From positions 3,534,001-3,598,000 of the forward strand of contig NZ_JAPNLE010000009.1 in the NCBI RefSeq assembly GCF_026627925.1: DNA of 64,000 bases, read 5' to 3'. This stretch comes from Cupriavidus sp. D39. Its GTDB lineage: Bacteria; Pseudomonadota; Gammaproteobacteria; Burkholderiales; Burkholderiaceae. Of this stretch, positions 37,715 through 48,386 are shown piece by piece (position 1 is the first letter of the stretch; each line of letters starts with the position of its first letter). Both the position numbers and the translations under genes were made by a program. Under the pieces are notes generated by a model that had not been told where the DNA came from, made no database searches, and saw only the letters and a program-made list of their open reading frames with translations.

Positions 37715-39801
37715 ATGAAGCTTCAACTTCAGGCATTCGGGGTCGCGCTGAGCGGCGCGGCGCTGCTGGCGCTGGCCGCTTGCGGCGGCGGTGGCAGCGA
37801 TAGCGCAAGCAGCGGTTCCACCGGCGACAAGCCGGTCCTGGCCGCGGCCGCGGTGACCGGCACGGCCGCCACCGGCGCCGCGCTCGCCAACGCCAACGTG
37901 GCCATTACCGATAGCGCGGGCGCGTCGCCCTGCCAGGAGGCCGCGATCACCACCAGCGCCCTGGGCAGCTACACCTGCACCCTGAAGACGGGCGAGGTCG
38001 CGCCGTTCTTCGTGGTCGTCACGGATCCCACGGGCAACACTGCCCCGCTGGTCAGCGTGAGCACCGTCACGCCGGTTGCCGGCGCCAAGCTGACCATCAA
38101 CGCCACGCCGCTGACCACCGCCATCGTGGCGCAGCTGGCCGCCGACGGCAATCCGCTGACGCTCGTCAGCGGCAAGACGGTGGATGCGGCCGCCCTGCAA
38201 AAGGTCACCGCCAACGTGGTCGCGCAGCTCGCCAGCGTGCTCGCCGCCATCGGCGCCCCCGCCGGCTACGACCCGTTCTCGACCGCCATCACGGCCGCAA
38301 CGTCAGCCGGCGTCGGCAATACCGCCGACCAGTTGCTCGATATCGTCAAGGTGGTGACGGACCCGGCCACCGGCAAGCTGGCGCTGGCCACCGTGGATAA
38401 CCCGACGCCCGTGGCCATCGCCACCGCCACCAGCACGGGCGGCACGCTCGCTGCGCCGCCCGCCGCCGTCGCGGCCCTGCCGCAGGCAGCCCAGGCGGTC
38501 GCCAAGGCGTTCTCGGCCTGCTTCGCGCTGCCCGTCTCGCAGCGCGTGACGTCCTCCGATGCCACGCTGCCCGCCTCGCAAGGCGGCCCGGAGGTCAACG
38601 GGGTGGCATCCGCGTGCCAGAACATCGCTGCTGACATCAGCAACGCGGCCGCAGTCGATTTCCTGCACAACGGCTACTACTTCGGACAGCTGCTCTATGG
38701 CATCCTGACCAGCGATTCCATGACGAACGCCCAGTTCAGCGTGCCGGAAATCATGGCGTTCTATCCCGCCGCATCGACTGCCTCGGGGCGCGACGAAGCC
38801 ATCCTCAACCTCAAGTACCTGGACGCCAGCGGCAATCCCGGCAACATCATCACCACGGCACGCGATATCGCGGGCGGCGCGACCAGCGCGCATCCGTCGA
38901 GCTGGTGGCTGGTCGGCAACCAGCAGCCGGTGGATGTCACGCTCAAGCTCCAGATCCGGCGCGTCGAGCAGCTCAACCCTGGCTTTAACAAGAACAACAA
39001 CAACTACAGCCACTTCCAGAGCGGCATCCAGTTCCTGATCAACGCCAAGGGTCCGGGCAGCGTTGTCAACAACGCCCCCTGAGCTATGCGCGTGTGACCG
39101 GGCCCGGCTTGCCGAGCAATGGCATCGTCTATATCGCGCCGGTTTCGGCCGAGGTGGGCCAGACCTACATGGACGTGAGCAACAAGACCGGCACGGTGCC
39201 CGTCACCGCCCAGTGCGGCAACGAGTTCAGCCCACCCACGCCGTCGTACAACTGCCCGAACTTCTGGTTCTCGCGGACCGTCGGCCTCAGCGGTAGCGCA
39301 GCCAGCACCCTGGCGGGCAATCCCGCCAACCTGGTGTGGGCGCAAGCGGCGGACAACGCCGATGCCTCCAAGGTGGTCAAGGGTGCGAAGTACCGTATCG
39401 AGCTGTTCCACGGCACCAACACCTCGCCGACCTACAGCTACACCAAGACCCTGCTGAGCGACCTCGTGCCGGCCACCCAAGGGGTGAACCTGCCGTGGAA
39501 CACGCTGGGCAGCAAATCGCTGGCCGCGCTGGACCCGTCAAACGCCAGCCTGGCCGGTGCGCAGTCGTCGCTGACGGCGGACTGGGTGCAGAACGTGGCC
39601 GCCCAGCAGATCGGCAGCGTGGCCGCCTCGGTCGACAGCATCGGGACCTGGAGCACGTCCACGCCGGCGCCCAAGGGCGCGACCTCGATCGTGGTCAATG
39701 CGGCGGTGCCGGCCTTCACGGCCACCACCACGCGCGGCCTGCTGTTCGGGTATCGCATGCTGGATAACACCAACAAGTCGGCGGTCTATACGTACAACTG
39801 A
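37715..39801 (+). CDS. Large surface or periplasmic lipoprotein of unknown function (one frameshift)
   Basis: About 695 aa when repaired. The signal peptide ends in the lipobox LALAACGGGGSD, with Cys23 as the lipidated residue, followed by a Gly/Ser linker. Residues 48-110 look like a carboxypeptidase-regulatory-like beta domain (AATGAALANANVAITDSAGA). The rest is Ala/Thr-rich with scattered cysteines, without a family I recognise. The frame breaks at CCCCC 39075-39079; one more C joins VVNNAPLSYARVTGPG. AGGGGAGAAATCC precedes the ATG. It is a single-gene transcript closed by a strong terminator. Confidence 0.8.
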
Positions 39802-39892
39802 TCTACAACGGATCTACAAGGGATTCTACGTATTCAACGGATCAGGCGCTCCTGACGCGGCCGGCGCCACAGCCGGCTTCGGCGTCCTGCAT

Positions 39893-39928
39893 AGCCCCGC
39901 AAGGCCAAAAGCCTGCGGGGCTTTTTTT
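39893..39928 (+). terminator. Rho-independent terminator
   Basis: GCCCCGC (39894-39900) pairs with GCGGGGC (39915-39921), with AAGGCC/GGC bases extending the loop side, followed by seven T residues. It ends the lipoprotein transcript ahead of the kdp promoter. Confidence 0.85.
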
Positions 39929-39989
39929 AGCCGGCACATGCGCCGTGCGGCGGCGCCGCCACGCGCCTTCGCGCCGTTTTTACGCGTTC

Positions 39990-40008
39990 TTTATATTTTC
40001 TTTACACC
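39990..40008 (+). promoter_or_regulatory. KdpE-type binding site candidate upstream of kdp
   Basis: TTTATATTTTCTTTACACC is an A+T island in otherwise very G+C-rich DNA, 77-95 bases before the first kdp-linked start codon. It closely resembles the T-rich KdpE site known upstream of E. coli kdpF (TTTATA-T-run-TTTACACC). Sequence seen; binding inferred. Confidence 0.55.
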
Positions 40009-40084
40009 TCAGCCTCCCTCTCTACCCCGTTTTTACCGCTCGATCCCTAATCTGCCATCTGTGAATCACTCACGGTGTGTTGCC

Positions 40085-40252
40085 ATGGACGGGATCTATT
40101 TCATTGGTTTGTTGCTGTTTGGTGCGCTGACTGGCGCACTGCTGCTCTTGTGCGCCGCGCTCGCAGGCAAACCGCCGGGAGCGTCCGAGGGACCGGGCGC
40201 AGACGCCGCCGACGCGCGCCGCAAGGACAGCGCCACGGACAGGAGGCTGTGA
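40085..40252 (+). CDS. Small single-span membrane protein at the head of the kdp operon
   Basis: 55 aa. One hydrophobic helix (YFIGLLLFGALTGALLLLCA, residues 5-24) is followed by a Pro/Gly/Ala/Asp-rich cytosolic tail. The stop codon overlaps the kdpF start (TGATG), so it is translationally coupled to kdpF. It is similar in kind to KdpF, which stabilises the KdpABC complex, but is not KdpF. I do not recognise a named family; an accessory subunit or leader peptide is possible. Confidence 0.6.
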   Translation: MDGIYFIGLLLFGALTGALLLLCAALAGKPPGASEGPGADAADARRKDSATDRRL

Positions 40253-40341
40253 TGGACTGGGCTGACCTCTTGGGCGGCGTGCTCGCCGTTGCTGTCTTTA
40301 TCTACCTCCTGATCGCCCTGTTCCGGCCGGAGAAATTCTGA
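40252..40341 (+). CDS. kdpF: Potassium-transporting ATPase subunit KdpF
   Basis: 29 aa single-span peptide ([20 protein letters not shown], then LFRPEKF), the normal KdpF size and C-terminal RPEKF. It stabilises the KdpABC complex in the inner membrane. AGGAGG lies ahead of the ATG, and both ends overlap neighbours by TGATG, showing tight translational coupling. Confidence 0.93.
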   Translation: MDWADLLGGVLAVAVFIYLLIALFRPEKF

Positions 40342-42161
40342 TGTCCACCGAATTCCTGGGACTACTGGTCCTCTACCTTGCCATCCTGCTGGCGCTCGCG
40401 CCCTTCGTGGGGCGCTATATCCGCCGCGCGATGGAAGACGACCGCTACCGCGCCACGGCCTGGGGCCGCCCGTTCGAGCGCGTGCTGTATCGCTTGGCCG
40501 GCGTGCGCGCCAATGCCGAGATGGGCTGGAAGCAATATGCCATCGCGGTCATCGCTTTCAACATGCTGGGCGTGGTGGCGGTCTATGTGCTGCAGCGCGT
40601 GCAGGTCTGGCTGCCGCTCAACCCGCAAGGCTTCGGCGCGGTCTCGCCGGATTCCGCCTTCAATACCGCGATCAGCTTCGTGTCCAACACGAACTGGCAG
40701 GGCTACGCGGGCGAATCCACCATGAGCTATCTCACGCAGATGCTGGCGCTCACGGTGCAGAACTTCTTCTCGGCGGCCACCGGCATCGCCGTGGTGTTCG
40801 CGCTGATCCGCGGCTTCGCGCGCCAGAGCGCGGCCACCATCGGCAACTACTGGGTGGACATGACGCGCTGCACGCTCTACGTGCTGGTGCCGATTGCCGC
40901 CGCGATCGCGCTGGCGCTGGTCAGCCAGGGCGTGATCCAGAATTTCGACAGCTACAAGGAAGTCAGCCTGGTCACGCCCATCGAATACAGCCAGCCCAAG
41001 GTGGACGCAGCCGGCCAGCCCGTGCTCGACGCCAAGGGCGCGCCGGTGATGGAGGCCATGAAGACCGACAAGCAGACGCTGGCAATGGGCCCGGTGGCTT
41101 CGCAGGAAGCCATCAAGATGCTCGGCACCAACGGCGGCGGCTTCTTCAACGCCAACTCGGCGCATCCCTTCGAGAACCCGACCGAGCTCGCCAACCTGAT
41201 CCAGATGCTGGCCATCTTCCTGATCCCGGCAGCGCTGTGCTTCACCTTCGGCGAGATGGTCAAGGACCGCCGCCAGGGCGTGGCGATCCTGGCCTCGATG
41301 GCGGTGATCTTCATCGTGATGGCATGCGTCGCGGCGGCCTCCGAGCAGCAGGCCAACGCTGCGCTGGCGGGTTTGCCGATCGACCACGCGGCCAGCGCGC
41401 TGCAGGCGGGCGGCAATATGGAAGGCAAGGAAACGCGCTTTGGCATCGCCGCCACCGCGCTGTTCGCCACCATCACCACGGCAGCGTCGTGCGGCGCGGT
41501 CAACGCCATGCACGACTCCTTCACCGCCATCGGCGGGCTGGTGCCGATGCTGCTGATACAGCTTGGCGAGGTGGTGTTCGGCGGGGTTGGCTCGGGCCTG
41601 TACGGCATGCTGGTGTACGCGGTGCTCGCCGTGTTCATCGCGGGCTTGATGATCGGCCGCACGCCGGAGTACCTGGGCAAGAAGATCGAAACCTATGAGA
41701 TGAAGATGACCGCGGTGGCGATCCTCGTCACGCCGCTGCTGGTGCTGCTGGGCACGGCGGTGGCGGTGATGGTGGAGCCCGGCCGCGCGGGCGTGTTCAA
41801 CCCCGGCACGCACGGCTTCTCGGAAATCCTCTACGCGCTCTCGTCGGCGGCTAATAACAACGGCAGCGCCTTCGGCGGCTTGTCGGCGAACACGCCCTTC
41901 TACAACGTGCTGCTGGCCGCCGCGATGTGGTTCGGCCGCTTCTGGATCATCGTGCCGATCCTGGCCATGGCGGGCTCGCTGGCCGCCAAGCGCAGGCTGC
42001 CGGTGACGGGCGGCACCATGCCCACGCACGGCCCGCTGTTCGTGGTGCTGCTGGTCGGCTCGGTGCTGATGGTGGGCGCGCTCACCTATATCCCGGCGCT
42101 GGCGCTGGGCCCGGTGGCGGAGCAGCTGCAGGCGCCGGTGGTCTCGGCTGCGAGCAAGTAA
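40341..42161 (+). CDS. kdpA: Potassium-transporting ATPase channel subunit KdpA
   Basis: 606 aa, ten membrane segments, related to KtrB/TrkH channels. The four selectivity-loop regions are present: [60 protein letters not shown] and [13 protein letters not shown]. It selects K+ and passes it to the P-type pump KdpB. Overlaps kdpF by one base and its stop overlaps a kdpB start codon (TAATG). Confidence 0.98.
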   Translation: MSTEFLGLLVLYLAILLALAPFVGRYIRRAMEDDRYRATAWGRPFERVLYRLAGVRANAEMGWKQYAIAVIAFNMLGVVAVYVLQRVQVWLPLNPQGFGAVSPDSAFNTAISFVSNTNWQGYAGESTMSYLTQMLALTVQNFFSAATGIAVVFALIRGFARQSAATIGNYWVDMTRCTLYVLVPIAAAIALALVSQGVIQNFDSYKEVSLVTPIEYSQPKVDAAGQPVLDAKGAPVMEAMKTDKQTLAMGPVASQEAIKMLGTNGGGFFNANSAHPFENPTELANLIQMLAIFLIPAALCFTFGEMVKDRRQGVAILASMAVIFIVMACVAAASEQQANAALAGLPIDHAASALQAGGNMEGKETRFGIAATALFATITTAASCGAVNAMHDSFTAIGGLVPMLLIQLGEVVFGGVGSGLYGMLVYAVLAVFIAGLMIGRTPEYLGKKIETYEMKMTAVAILVTPLLVLLGTAVAVMVEPGRAGVFNPGTHGFSEILYALSSAANNNGSAFGGLSANTPFYNVLLAAAMWFGRFWIIVPILAMAGSLAAKRRLPVTGGTMPTHGPLFVVLLVGSVLMVGALTYIPALALGPVAEQLQAPVVSAASK

Positions 42162-42172
42162 TGGAGAAACGC

Positions 42173-44401
42173 ATGCAACAAGAATCCATGGTGACGGGCG
42201 GCAAGAACGCCGGCGTGGCACCGGCAAACACAACCCAGGCAACCAGCGTGGTCACGCCGGGCCTGGCCGCGCAAAAGAGTGGCGGCCATCATCGCCCGGC
42301 GCGCGGCGGCATGTTCGCGCCCGAGCTGGTCAAGCCCGCCCTGCTCGATGCGGTGAAGAAGCTCTCGCCGCGCGACCAGTTGCGCAACCCGGTGATGTTC
42401 GTGGTCTATGCGGGCAGCATCCTGACCACCATCCTGTTCTTGCGCGCGCTGTTCTCGCCCGCCACGGCGGGCGGCGAGAGCGCCGGCTTTATCCTGGCCG
42501 TGTCGGTGTGGCTGTGGTTCACCGTGCTGTTCGCCAACTTTGCCGAAGCGCTGGCAGAAGGGCGCAGCAAGCAGCAGGCCGAAGCGCTGCGCGGACTCAA
42601 GACCACCGTCACCGCCAAGCTGATCAAGGAAGGCCGGCGCGACTACCGCGCCGCCGGCGCCACCGAGCCGCGCGGCGCTGCCGCGCTGCGCCGTGGCGAC
42701 GTGGTGCTGGTCGAGGCCGGCGACATGGTGCCCGGCGACGGGGACGTGATCGAGGGCGTGGCCTCGGTGGACGAGAGCGCCATCACCGGCGAGTCGGCTC
42801 CCGTGATCCGCGAATCCGGCGGCGACTTTTCTTCGGTCACCGGCGGCACGCGCGTGCTGTCCGACTGGATCGTGGTGCGCATCACCACCAATCCGGGCGA
42901 GAGCTTCATCGACCGCATGATCACCATGGTGGAAGGCGCCAAGCGCCAGAAGACGCCGAACGAGCTGGCGCTGACCATCCTGCTGGTCGGGTTGACCATC
43001 GTGTTGCTGCTGGCCACCGCCACGCTGCAGCCGTTCTCGGTGTACAGCGTGTTCGTCGCCAAGGCCGGCATGCCCGTCACCATCACCGTGCTGATCGCGC
43101 TGCTGGTGTGCCTGATCCCGACCACCATCGGCGGCCTCTTGTCGGCCATCGGCGTGGCCGGCATGAGCCGCATGATGGAAGCCAACGTGATCGCCACCTC
43201 GGGCCGCGCGGTGGAGGCCGCCGGCGACGTGGACGTGCTGCTGCTCGACAAGACCGGCACCATCACCCACGGCAATCGCCAGGCTTCGCGCTTTATCGCC
43301 GCGCCCGGCGTGTCGGCGCAGCAACTGGCCGAAGCCGCCTGGCTGTCGTCGCTGGCCGATGAAACGCCGGAGGGCCGCAGCATCGTCACGCTGGCGCGCC
43401 AGCAGGCCGGCGCCGCCACGCCCGATATCAGCGCGCTGCGCCCGATCTTCGTGCCGTTTACCGCGCAGACCCGCATGAGCGGCGTGGATGCCGGCGGCCG
43501 CAGCGTGCGCAAGGGCGCCGCCGACGCCGTGCGCAAGTATGTGACCGAACGTGCCGGCAAGTTCCCCGACGCCGTGATGCTGGCCGTGGACGACGTGGCC
43601 CGCGCCGGCAGCACGCCGCTGGTGGTGGCTGAGTCCAGCACCGACGGCAATGGCGAGAACGTGCGCGTGCTCGGCGTGGTGGAACTCAAGGACATCGTCA
43701 AGTCCGGCATTCGCGAGCGCTTCGGCGAGCTGCGCAAGATGGGCATCAAGACGGTGATGATCACCGGCGACAACCGCCTCACCGCCGCGTCGATCGCAGC
43801 GGAAGCCGGCGTCGATGACTTCCTCGCCGAAGCCACGCCAGAAGCCAAGCTCAAGCTGATCCGCGACTACCAGGCCGAAGGCCGCCTGGTGGCGATGACC
43901 GGCGACGGCACCAACGATGCCCCGGCGCTGGCGCAGGCCGACGTGGCGGTGGCGATGAACAGCGGCACGCAGGCGGCGAAAGAAGCCGGCAACATGGTCG
44001 ACCTCGACAGCAATCCGACCAAGCTGATCGAGATCGTCGAGATCGGCAAGCAGATGCTGATGACGCGCGGCTCGCTGACCACCTTCAGCGTGGCCAACGA
44101 CGTGGCCAAGTACTTCGCCATCATCCCGGCCGCCTTCGCCACCACGTACCCGCAGCTCAACCAGCTCAACGTGATGGGCTTGTCCACGCCGGCCTCGGCC
44201 ATCCTGTCGGCGGTGATCTTCAACGCGCTGATCATCGTGGTGCTGATCCCGCTGGCGCTGCGCGGCGTGGTGTATCGCCCGCTCGGTGCGGCCATCTTGC
44301 TGCGGCGCAACCTGCTGGTGTACGGCCTCGGCGGCATCCTGGTGCCCTTTGTCGGCATCAAGGTGATCGACATGATCCTCACGCTGTTCGGCTGGGTCTG
44401 A
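42173..44401 (+). CDS. kdpB: Potassium-transporting P-type ATPase subunit KdpB
   Basis: 742 aa. P-type ATPase motifs are all present: TGES in the actuator domain, phosphorylated Asp in [20 protein letters not shown] in the nucleotide domain, and [20 protein letters not shown]. The N-terminal 45 residues are a longer, Gly/Thr-rich extension than usual. ATG at 42173 has GGAGAAA upstream; an in-frame ATG at 42161 overlaps the kdpA stop and is the alternative. It pumps K+ into the cell with ATP. Confidence 0.97.
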   Translation: MQQESMVTGGKNAGVAPANTTQATSVVTPGLAAQKSGGHHRPARGGMFAPELVKPALLDAVKKLSPRDQLRNPVMFVVYAGSILTTILFLRALFSPATAGGESAGFILAVSVWLWFTVLFANFAEALAEGRSKQQAEALRGLKTTVTAKLIKEGRRDYRAAGATEPRGAAALRRGDVVLVEAGDMVPGDGDVIEGVASVDESAITGESAPVIRESGGDFSSVTGGTRVLSDWIVVRITTNPGESFIDRMITMVEGAKRQKTPNELALTILLVGLTIVLLLATATLQPFSVYSVFVAKAGMPVTITVLIALLVCLIPTTIGGLLSAIGVAGMSRMMEANVIATSGRAVEAAGDVDVLLLDKTGTITHGNRQASRFIAAPGVSAQQLAEAAWLSSLADETPEGRSIVTLARQQAGAATPDISALRPIFVPFTAQTRMSGVDAGGRSVRKGAADAVRKYVTERAGKFPDAVMLAVDDVARAGSTPLVVAESSTDGNGENVRVLGVVELKDIVKSGIRERFGELRKMGIKTVMITGDNRLTAASIAAEAGVDDFLAEATPEAKLKLIRDYQAEGRLVAMTGDGTNDAPALAQADVAVAMNSGTQAAKEAGNMVDLDSNPTKLIEIVEIGKQMLMTRGSLTTFSVANDVAKYFAIIPAAFATTYPQLNQLNVMGLSTPASAILSAVIFNALIIVVLIPLALRGVVYRPLGAAILLRRNLLVYGLGGILVPFVGIKVIDMILTLFGWV

Positions 44402-44458
44402 GCGCAGCATTGAACGCATCGCAAGCATCGCACGCGCTGCACATAAACGGAGCAATCC

Positions 44459-45046
44459 ATGAATACGCAAGTCCAACCCGCCCAGCCCGCCACGCCCATC
44501 CAGGGTGGCCTGCTGCGCCCCATGCTGACGATCTTTGTCGTGCTCTCGGCCGTCACCGGCCTGCTGTACCCCGGCGTGATCACCGGCATCTCGCGCGCCG
44601 TGTTCCCGCATGAAGCGGCCGGCTCGCTGATCGTCAAGGACGGCCGTGCCATCGGCTCGGAACTGATCGGCCAGCCGTTCTCGGACCCGAAGTACTTCTG
44701 GGGCCGCTTGTCGGCCACCGCGCCGATGCCTTATAACGCGGCGGCTTCCGCCGGCTCCAACCTCGGCCCGAGCAACCCGGCCCTGACCGATGCCGCGCGC
44801 GCCCGTATCGACGCGCTGCGCGAGGCAGATCCCGGCAACAAGGCGGCGGTGCCGGTGGATCTGGTCACGGCGTCCGGCAGTGGCCTCGATCCGCAGATCA
44901 GCCCTGCCGCGGCGCAGTACCAGGCGGCACGCGTGGCCCGGGTGCGCGGCTTGCCGCTGGAGCGCGTGCAGGCGCTGGTTGCGGCCAACACGGAAAAGCC
45001 GCTGCTCGCGGTGATGGGCGATCCGGTGGTGAATGTGCTTAGTTGA
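44459..45046 (+). CDS. kdpC: Potassium-transporting ATPase subunit KdpC
   Basis: 195 aa. One N-terminal membrane segment ([20 protein letters not shown]) and a periplasmic domain with the conserved [20 protein letters not shown] and [18 protein letters not shown]. It completes the KdpFABC pump. 57 bases separate it from kdpB, with a purine-rich ribosome site (CGGAG). Confidence 0.97.
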   Translation: MNTQVQPAQPATPIQGGLLRPMLTIFVVLSAVTGLLYPGVITGISRAVFPHEAAGSLIVKDGRAIGSELIGQPFSDPKYFWGRLSATAPMPYNAAASAGSNLGPSNPALTDAARARIDALREADPGNKAAVPVDLVTASGSGLDPQISPAAAQYQAARVARVRGLPLERVQALVAANTEKPLLAVMGDPVVNVLS

Positions 45047-45157
45047 ATCTGGCGCTGGATGCGGAGAAGCGATGAGTTTGGGGCTACTGGTTCGCTCCGC
45101 CATCGTCATGGCGGCTGCGCTGGCCCATCCGTCGGCTCCGTTCAATGCCGCCGGTTC

Positions 45158-45312
45158 GCTCCCTCTCCCACTTGTGGGAGAGGGGTTGGGGGAGAGGGCG
45201 GGCGCTCGTCATGCCGTCGTGCTGGATAAAACCCGGGGCTCCGCTTCAAGTGGCTCCTAGCCAAACCGCCCCTCTCCCCAACCCTCTCCCCATGAGGGGA
45301 GAGGGAGAGACA
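45158..45312. repeat. Pair of inverted palindromic repeats between kdpC and kdpD
   Basis: 45158-45260 is the reverse-orientation copy of the ~100-bp repeat at 18112-18213. 45266-45312 is another CTCTCCCC/GGGGAGAG unit. The two face each other and could fold into one large hairpin in the kdp transcript, which would separate expression of the pump genes from kdpDE. The rest of the 393-base gap has no gene. Confidence 0.7.
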
Positions 45313-45439
45313 GCCGTCGTCGTAGCGCGCGGTTTTTGGCCTGTTCTGCTGCTTCGGCATGCGCCCCGGGCGCGCTATTCGCGCGGCGTTTGACCGCAGG
45401 CGTGGCACAATCGTTTTCATCCATCCTGCTCTGCGGGCA

Positions 45440-48385
45440 ATGACCCCCACCATGCCTGACACCGCCCAGCGCGACGCCCCCGACCGGCCCGATCCCGATG
45501 CCCTGCTGCAACGCATGCAGGAGGAGGGCGAGCGCGCCGCGCGCGGCAAGCTGCGTGTGTATTTCGGCGCTTCCGCCGGCGTCGGCAAGACCTTCGCCAT
45601 GCTCACCGCGGCGCGGGCGCTGCGCGAGCAGGGCAGCGATGTCGTGATCGGCGTGGTCGAGACCCATGGCCGCGCCGAGACCGAGGCGCTGATCGCGGAT
45701 CTGGAGCGGCTGCCGATGAAGGCCATGCCGCATCACAAGCTCGACGATCGCGTGCTGCTGGAGTTCGACCTGGACGGCGCGCTGGCCAGGCGCCCGGCGC
45801 TGATCCTGGTCGACGAGCTGGCGCACTCCAACGCGACCGGCAGCCGCCATCCCAAGCGCTGGCAGGACATCGAGGAATTGCTGTCGGCCGGCATCGATGT
45901 GTGGACCACCGTCAACGTCCAGCACCTGGACAGCCTCAACGAGGCGGTGGGCGGCATCACCGGCATCCGCGTGTGGGAGACGGTACCCGACACGGTCTTC
46001 GACGACGCCGACGAAGTCATCCTGGTGGACCTGCCCGCCGACGAATTGCTGCGGCGGCTGCGTGACGGCAAGGTCTACCTGCCGGAGCAGGCGCGCACCG
46101 CGGCCACCAATTTCTTCCGCAAGGGCAACCTGATCGCGTTGCGCGAGCTCGCGCTGCGCCGCACCGCCGACCGCGTCGACGATGACGTGCGCGCTTACCG
46201 CCATGCCGAATCGATCCGCCCGGTGTGGCGCACGCGCGAAGCGGTGCTGGCGTGCATCGGCACCGGCGACGATGCCGGGCAGGTGGTCAAGAGCGCGCGC
46301 CGGCTAGCCGGGCAACTGGATTGCGACTGGCATGTGGTCACGGTGGCCACGCCCCGCCTGGCGCCGTTTGCCGTGCATGAGCGCACCAACGTGCAGGAGG
46401 CGATGCGGCTCGCGGAAGAGCTCGGCGCGCGCACCGAAACCCTGGCCGGCAGCGATATCGTGCAGGCGGTGACGGGCTATGTGCGGCGCCACAACCTGAC
46501 CAAGGTGGTGGTGGGGCGCGCACCCGGCAACTGGCGCCCCGGCGGCGGCGGCCTGCTGGCGCGTGGCCGCGCGTTGATCGCGCTCAGTCTGGCGCCGTTC
46601 CTGGGCGCGCGCGCATGGCTGTTCGGGCGCCATAGCTTTGCCGATTCGCTGGCCCTGGGCTGCCCCGAGATCGACGTGATCCGCGTTGCCGCCGATGCCA
46701 TGGGCGCCGACACGCGCGGCCGCGCGCAGCCGGAGCTGGGGCGCGCCGACGTGCGCGAGGACCCGGCCCGCAACGACGTCAGCGGCGTGGTGGCGCACCG
46801 CGTGGACTACCTGTGGGCGATCGCGTGGTGCGCGGGCGCCAGCTTGTTGTCGGCGGTGGCGCGCCCGTGGTTCGAGCTGGTCAACATCGCCATGCTGTTC
46901 CTGGCCGCCGTGGTGGCGGTGGCGCTGCGCCACGGGCGCGGGCCCGCCGCGCTGGCCTCGGTGGTGTCGGTGGCGGCCTTCGACTTTTTCTTCGTGCCGC
47001 CGCGCATGTCGTTCTCGGTGAGCGATGTGCAGTACCTGGTGACGTTCGTGGTGATGCTTGCCGTGGGCCTTGTGATCGGCCAGCTCACTGCCGGCCTGCG
47101 CGAGCAAGCGCAGGTGTCGGTGGAGCGCGAAACCGATGCGCGCACCCTGTACGAGCTGGCGCGCGAGTTGTCCGCCGCTTTGATGCCCGAGCAGATCATC
47201 GACATCAGCAGCCGCTTCCTGCAAGCCGCGCTTGGCGCGCGCTCGGCATTCTTCCTGGTCTCGGCCAAGGGGCGGCTGATGCCGCCCGTGATCGATCCCA
47301 CGCAGCGCGGCAGCGACGCGATCGATCCCGTGCTGGCGCAATGGGTGTTCGATCACGGCCAGCCTGCCGGCACCGGCACCCACACGCTGCCGGGCAGCAC
47401 CGTGCTCTACCTGCCGCTCAAGGCGCCCATGCAGACGCGCGGCGTGCTGGCGGTGGAGCCGCAGGAGTGGCGCGCTTTCGCGCGGCCCGAGCGGCGCCGG
47501 CAGATCGATGTGTTCGCCACGCTGATCGCGATCGCCATCGAGCGGCTGCACTATGTGGCGGTGGCGCAGCAGGCGCTGGTGTCGATGGAATCGGAGCGGC
47601 TGCGCAGCTCGCTCTTGGCCGCGGTCTCGCATGATCTGCGCACGCCGCTGACCAGCCTGATCGGCATGGCCGAGACCATGCAGCGCGCGGAGCCGCCGCT
47701 GCCGCCGTCGCTGTCGGAAACGGTCGGCGCGATGCGCGAGCAGGCGCTGCGCATGCGCACCATGGTGGTCAACCTGCTCGACATGGCGCGCCTGCAAAGC
47801 CGCGACGTGCGCATGCAAAAAGAGTGGCAGTCGCTCGAAGAGCTGGTCGGCGCGGCGCTTGCCGGCATGCGCGATGCGCTGTCGCGGCACCGCGTGTCGG
47901 TCGCTGATTTATCGGCGCTGCCGCTGGTGGAGTGCGATGCGGTACTGATGGAGCGCGTGCTGTGCAACCTGCTGGAGAACGCTGCCAAGTACACGCCGCC
48001 GGGCACCGGCATCCGCATCTCCGGCGAAGTGGTCGAAGCGGAGGTGCGGCTCGCGGTGGCGGACGACGGCCCCGGCGTGCCGCGCGGGCAGGAGCTTTCG
48101 ATCTTCCAGAAATTCACGCGCGGCGAGCGCGAGTCCGCGACCGCGGGCGTTGGCCTCGGCCTGGCCGTGTGCGAAGCCATCGTGCAGGTGCACGGCGGGC
48201 GCATCTGGGTGGAGAGCGTGAACGCGGACCACACTGGCGCACGCTTTGTCGTGGCGCTGCCGCGCGGCAATCCGCCTGCGATCGAGCCCGAGCCATCCGA
48301 GTCGCTTGAGCCGGAGCTACACGCCACGCACGGAAACGGCGCTGGGCTGGTCGCGCACGATGCGGCGAACAAGGAGTCCAACTGA
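45440..48385 (+). CDS. kdpD: Osmosensitive K+ channel histidine kinase KdpD
   Basis: 981 aa. Order: KdpD domain with Walker A FGASAGVGKTF (about residue 42) and the Walker-B-like LILVDELAHSN; a USP-type domain around residues 255-430; four membrane helices (about 455-560); a GAF-like domain; HisKA with SHDLRTP; HATPase with NLLENAAKYTP, DDGPGVP and GVGLGLAV. It senses K+ shortage and phosphorylates KdpE. Start could also be the ATG at 45452. kdpE follows after one base. Confidence 0.96.
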   Translation: MTPTMPDTAQRDAPDRPDPDALLQRMQEEGERAARGKLRVYFGASAGVGKTFAMLTAARALREQGSDVVIGVVETHGRAETEALIADLERLPMKAMPHHKLDDRVLLEFDLDGALARRPALILVDELAHSNATGSRHPKRWQDIEELLSAGIDVWTTVNVQHLDSLNEAVGGITGIRVWETVPDTVFDDADEVILVDLPADELLRRLRDGKVYLPEQARTAATNFFRKGNLIALRELALRRTADRVDDDVRAYRHAESIRPVWRTREAVLACIGTGDDAGQVVKSARRLAGQLDCDWHVVTVATPRLAPFAVHERTNVQEAMRLAEELGARTETLAGSDIVQAVTGYVRRHNLTKVVVGRAPGNWRPGGGGLLARGRALIALSLAPFLGARAWLFGRHSFADSLALGCPEIDVIRVAADAMGADTRGRAQPELGRADVREDPARNDVSGVVAHRVDYLWAIAWCAGASLLSAVARPWFELVNIAMLFLAAVVAVALRHGRGPAALASVVSVAAFDFFFVPPRMSFSVSDVQYLVTFVVMLAVGLVIGQLTAGLREQAQVSVERETDARTLYELARELSAALMPEQIIDISSRFLQAALGARSAFFLVSAKGRLMPPVIDPTQRGSDAIDPVLAQWVFDHGQPAGTGTHTLPGSTVLYLPLKAPMQTRGVLAVEPQEWRAFARPERRRQIDVFATLIAIAIERLHYVAVAQQALVSMESERLRSSLLAAVSHDLRTPLTSLIGMAETMQRAEPPLPPSLSETVGAMREQALRMRTMVVNLLDMARLQSRDVRMQKEWQSLEELVGAALAGMRDALSRHRVSVADLSALPLVECDAVLMERVLCNLLENAAKYTPPGTGIRISGEVVEAEVRLAVADDGPGVPRGQELSIFQKFTRGERESATAGVGLGLAVCEAIVQVHGGRIWVESVNADHTGARFVVALPRGNPPAIEPEPSESLEPELHATHGNGAGLVAHDAANKESN

Positions 48386-48386
48386 A

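Noticed and set aside
42086..45145. 1019-codon open frame antisense to kdpB/kdpC
   Set aside because: Shadow frame rich in His/Gly/Arg, caused by high GC3 on the real coding strand.
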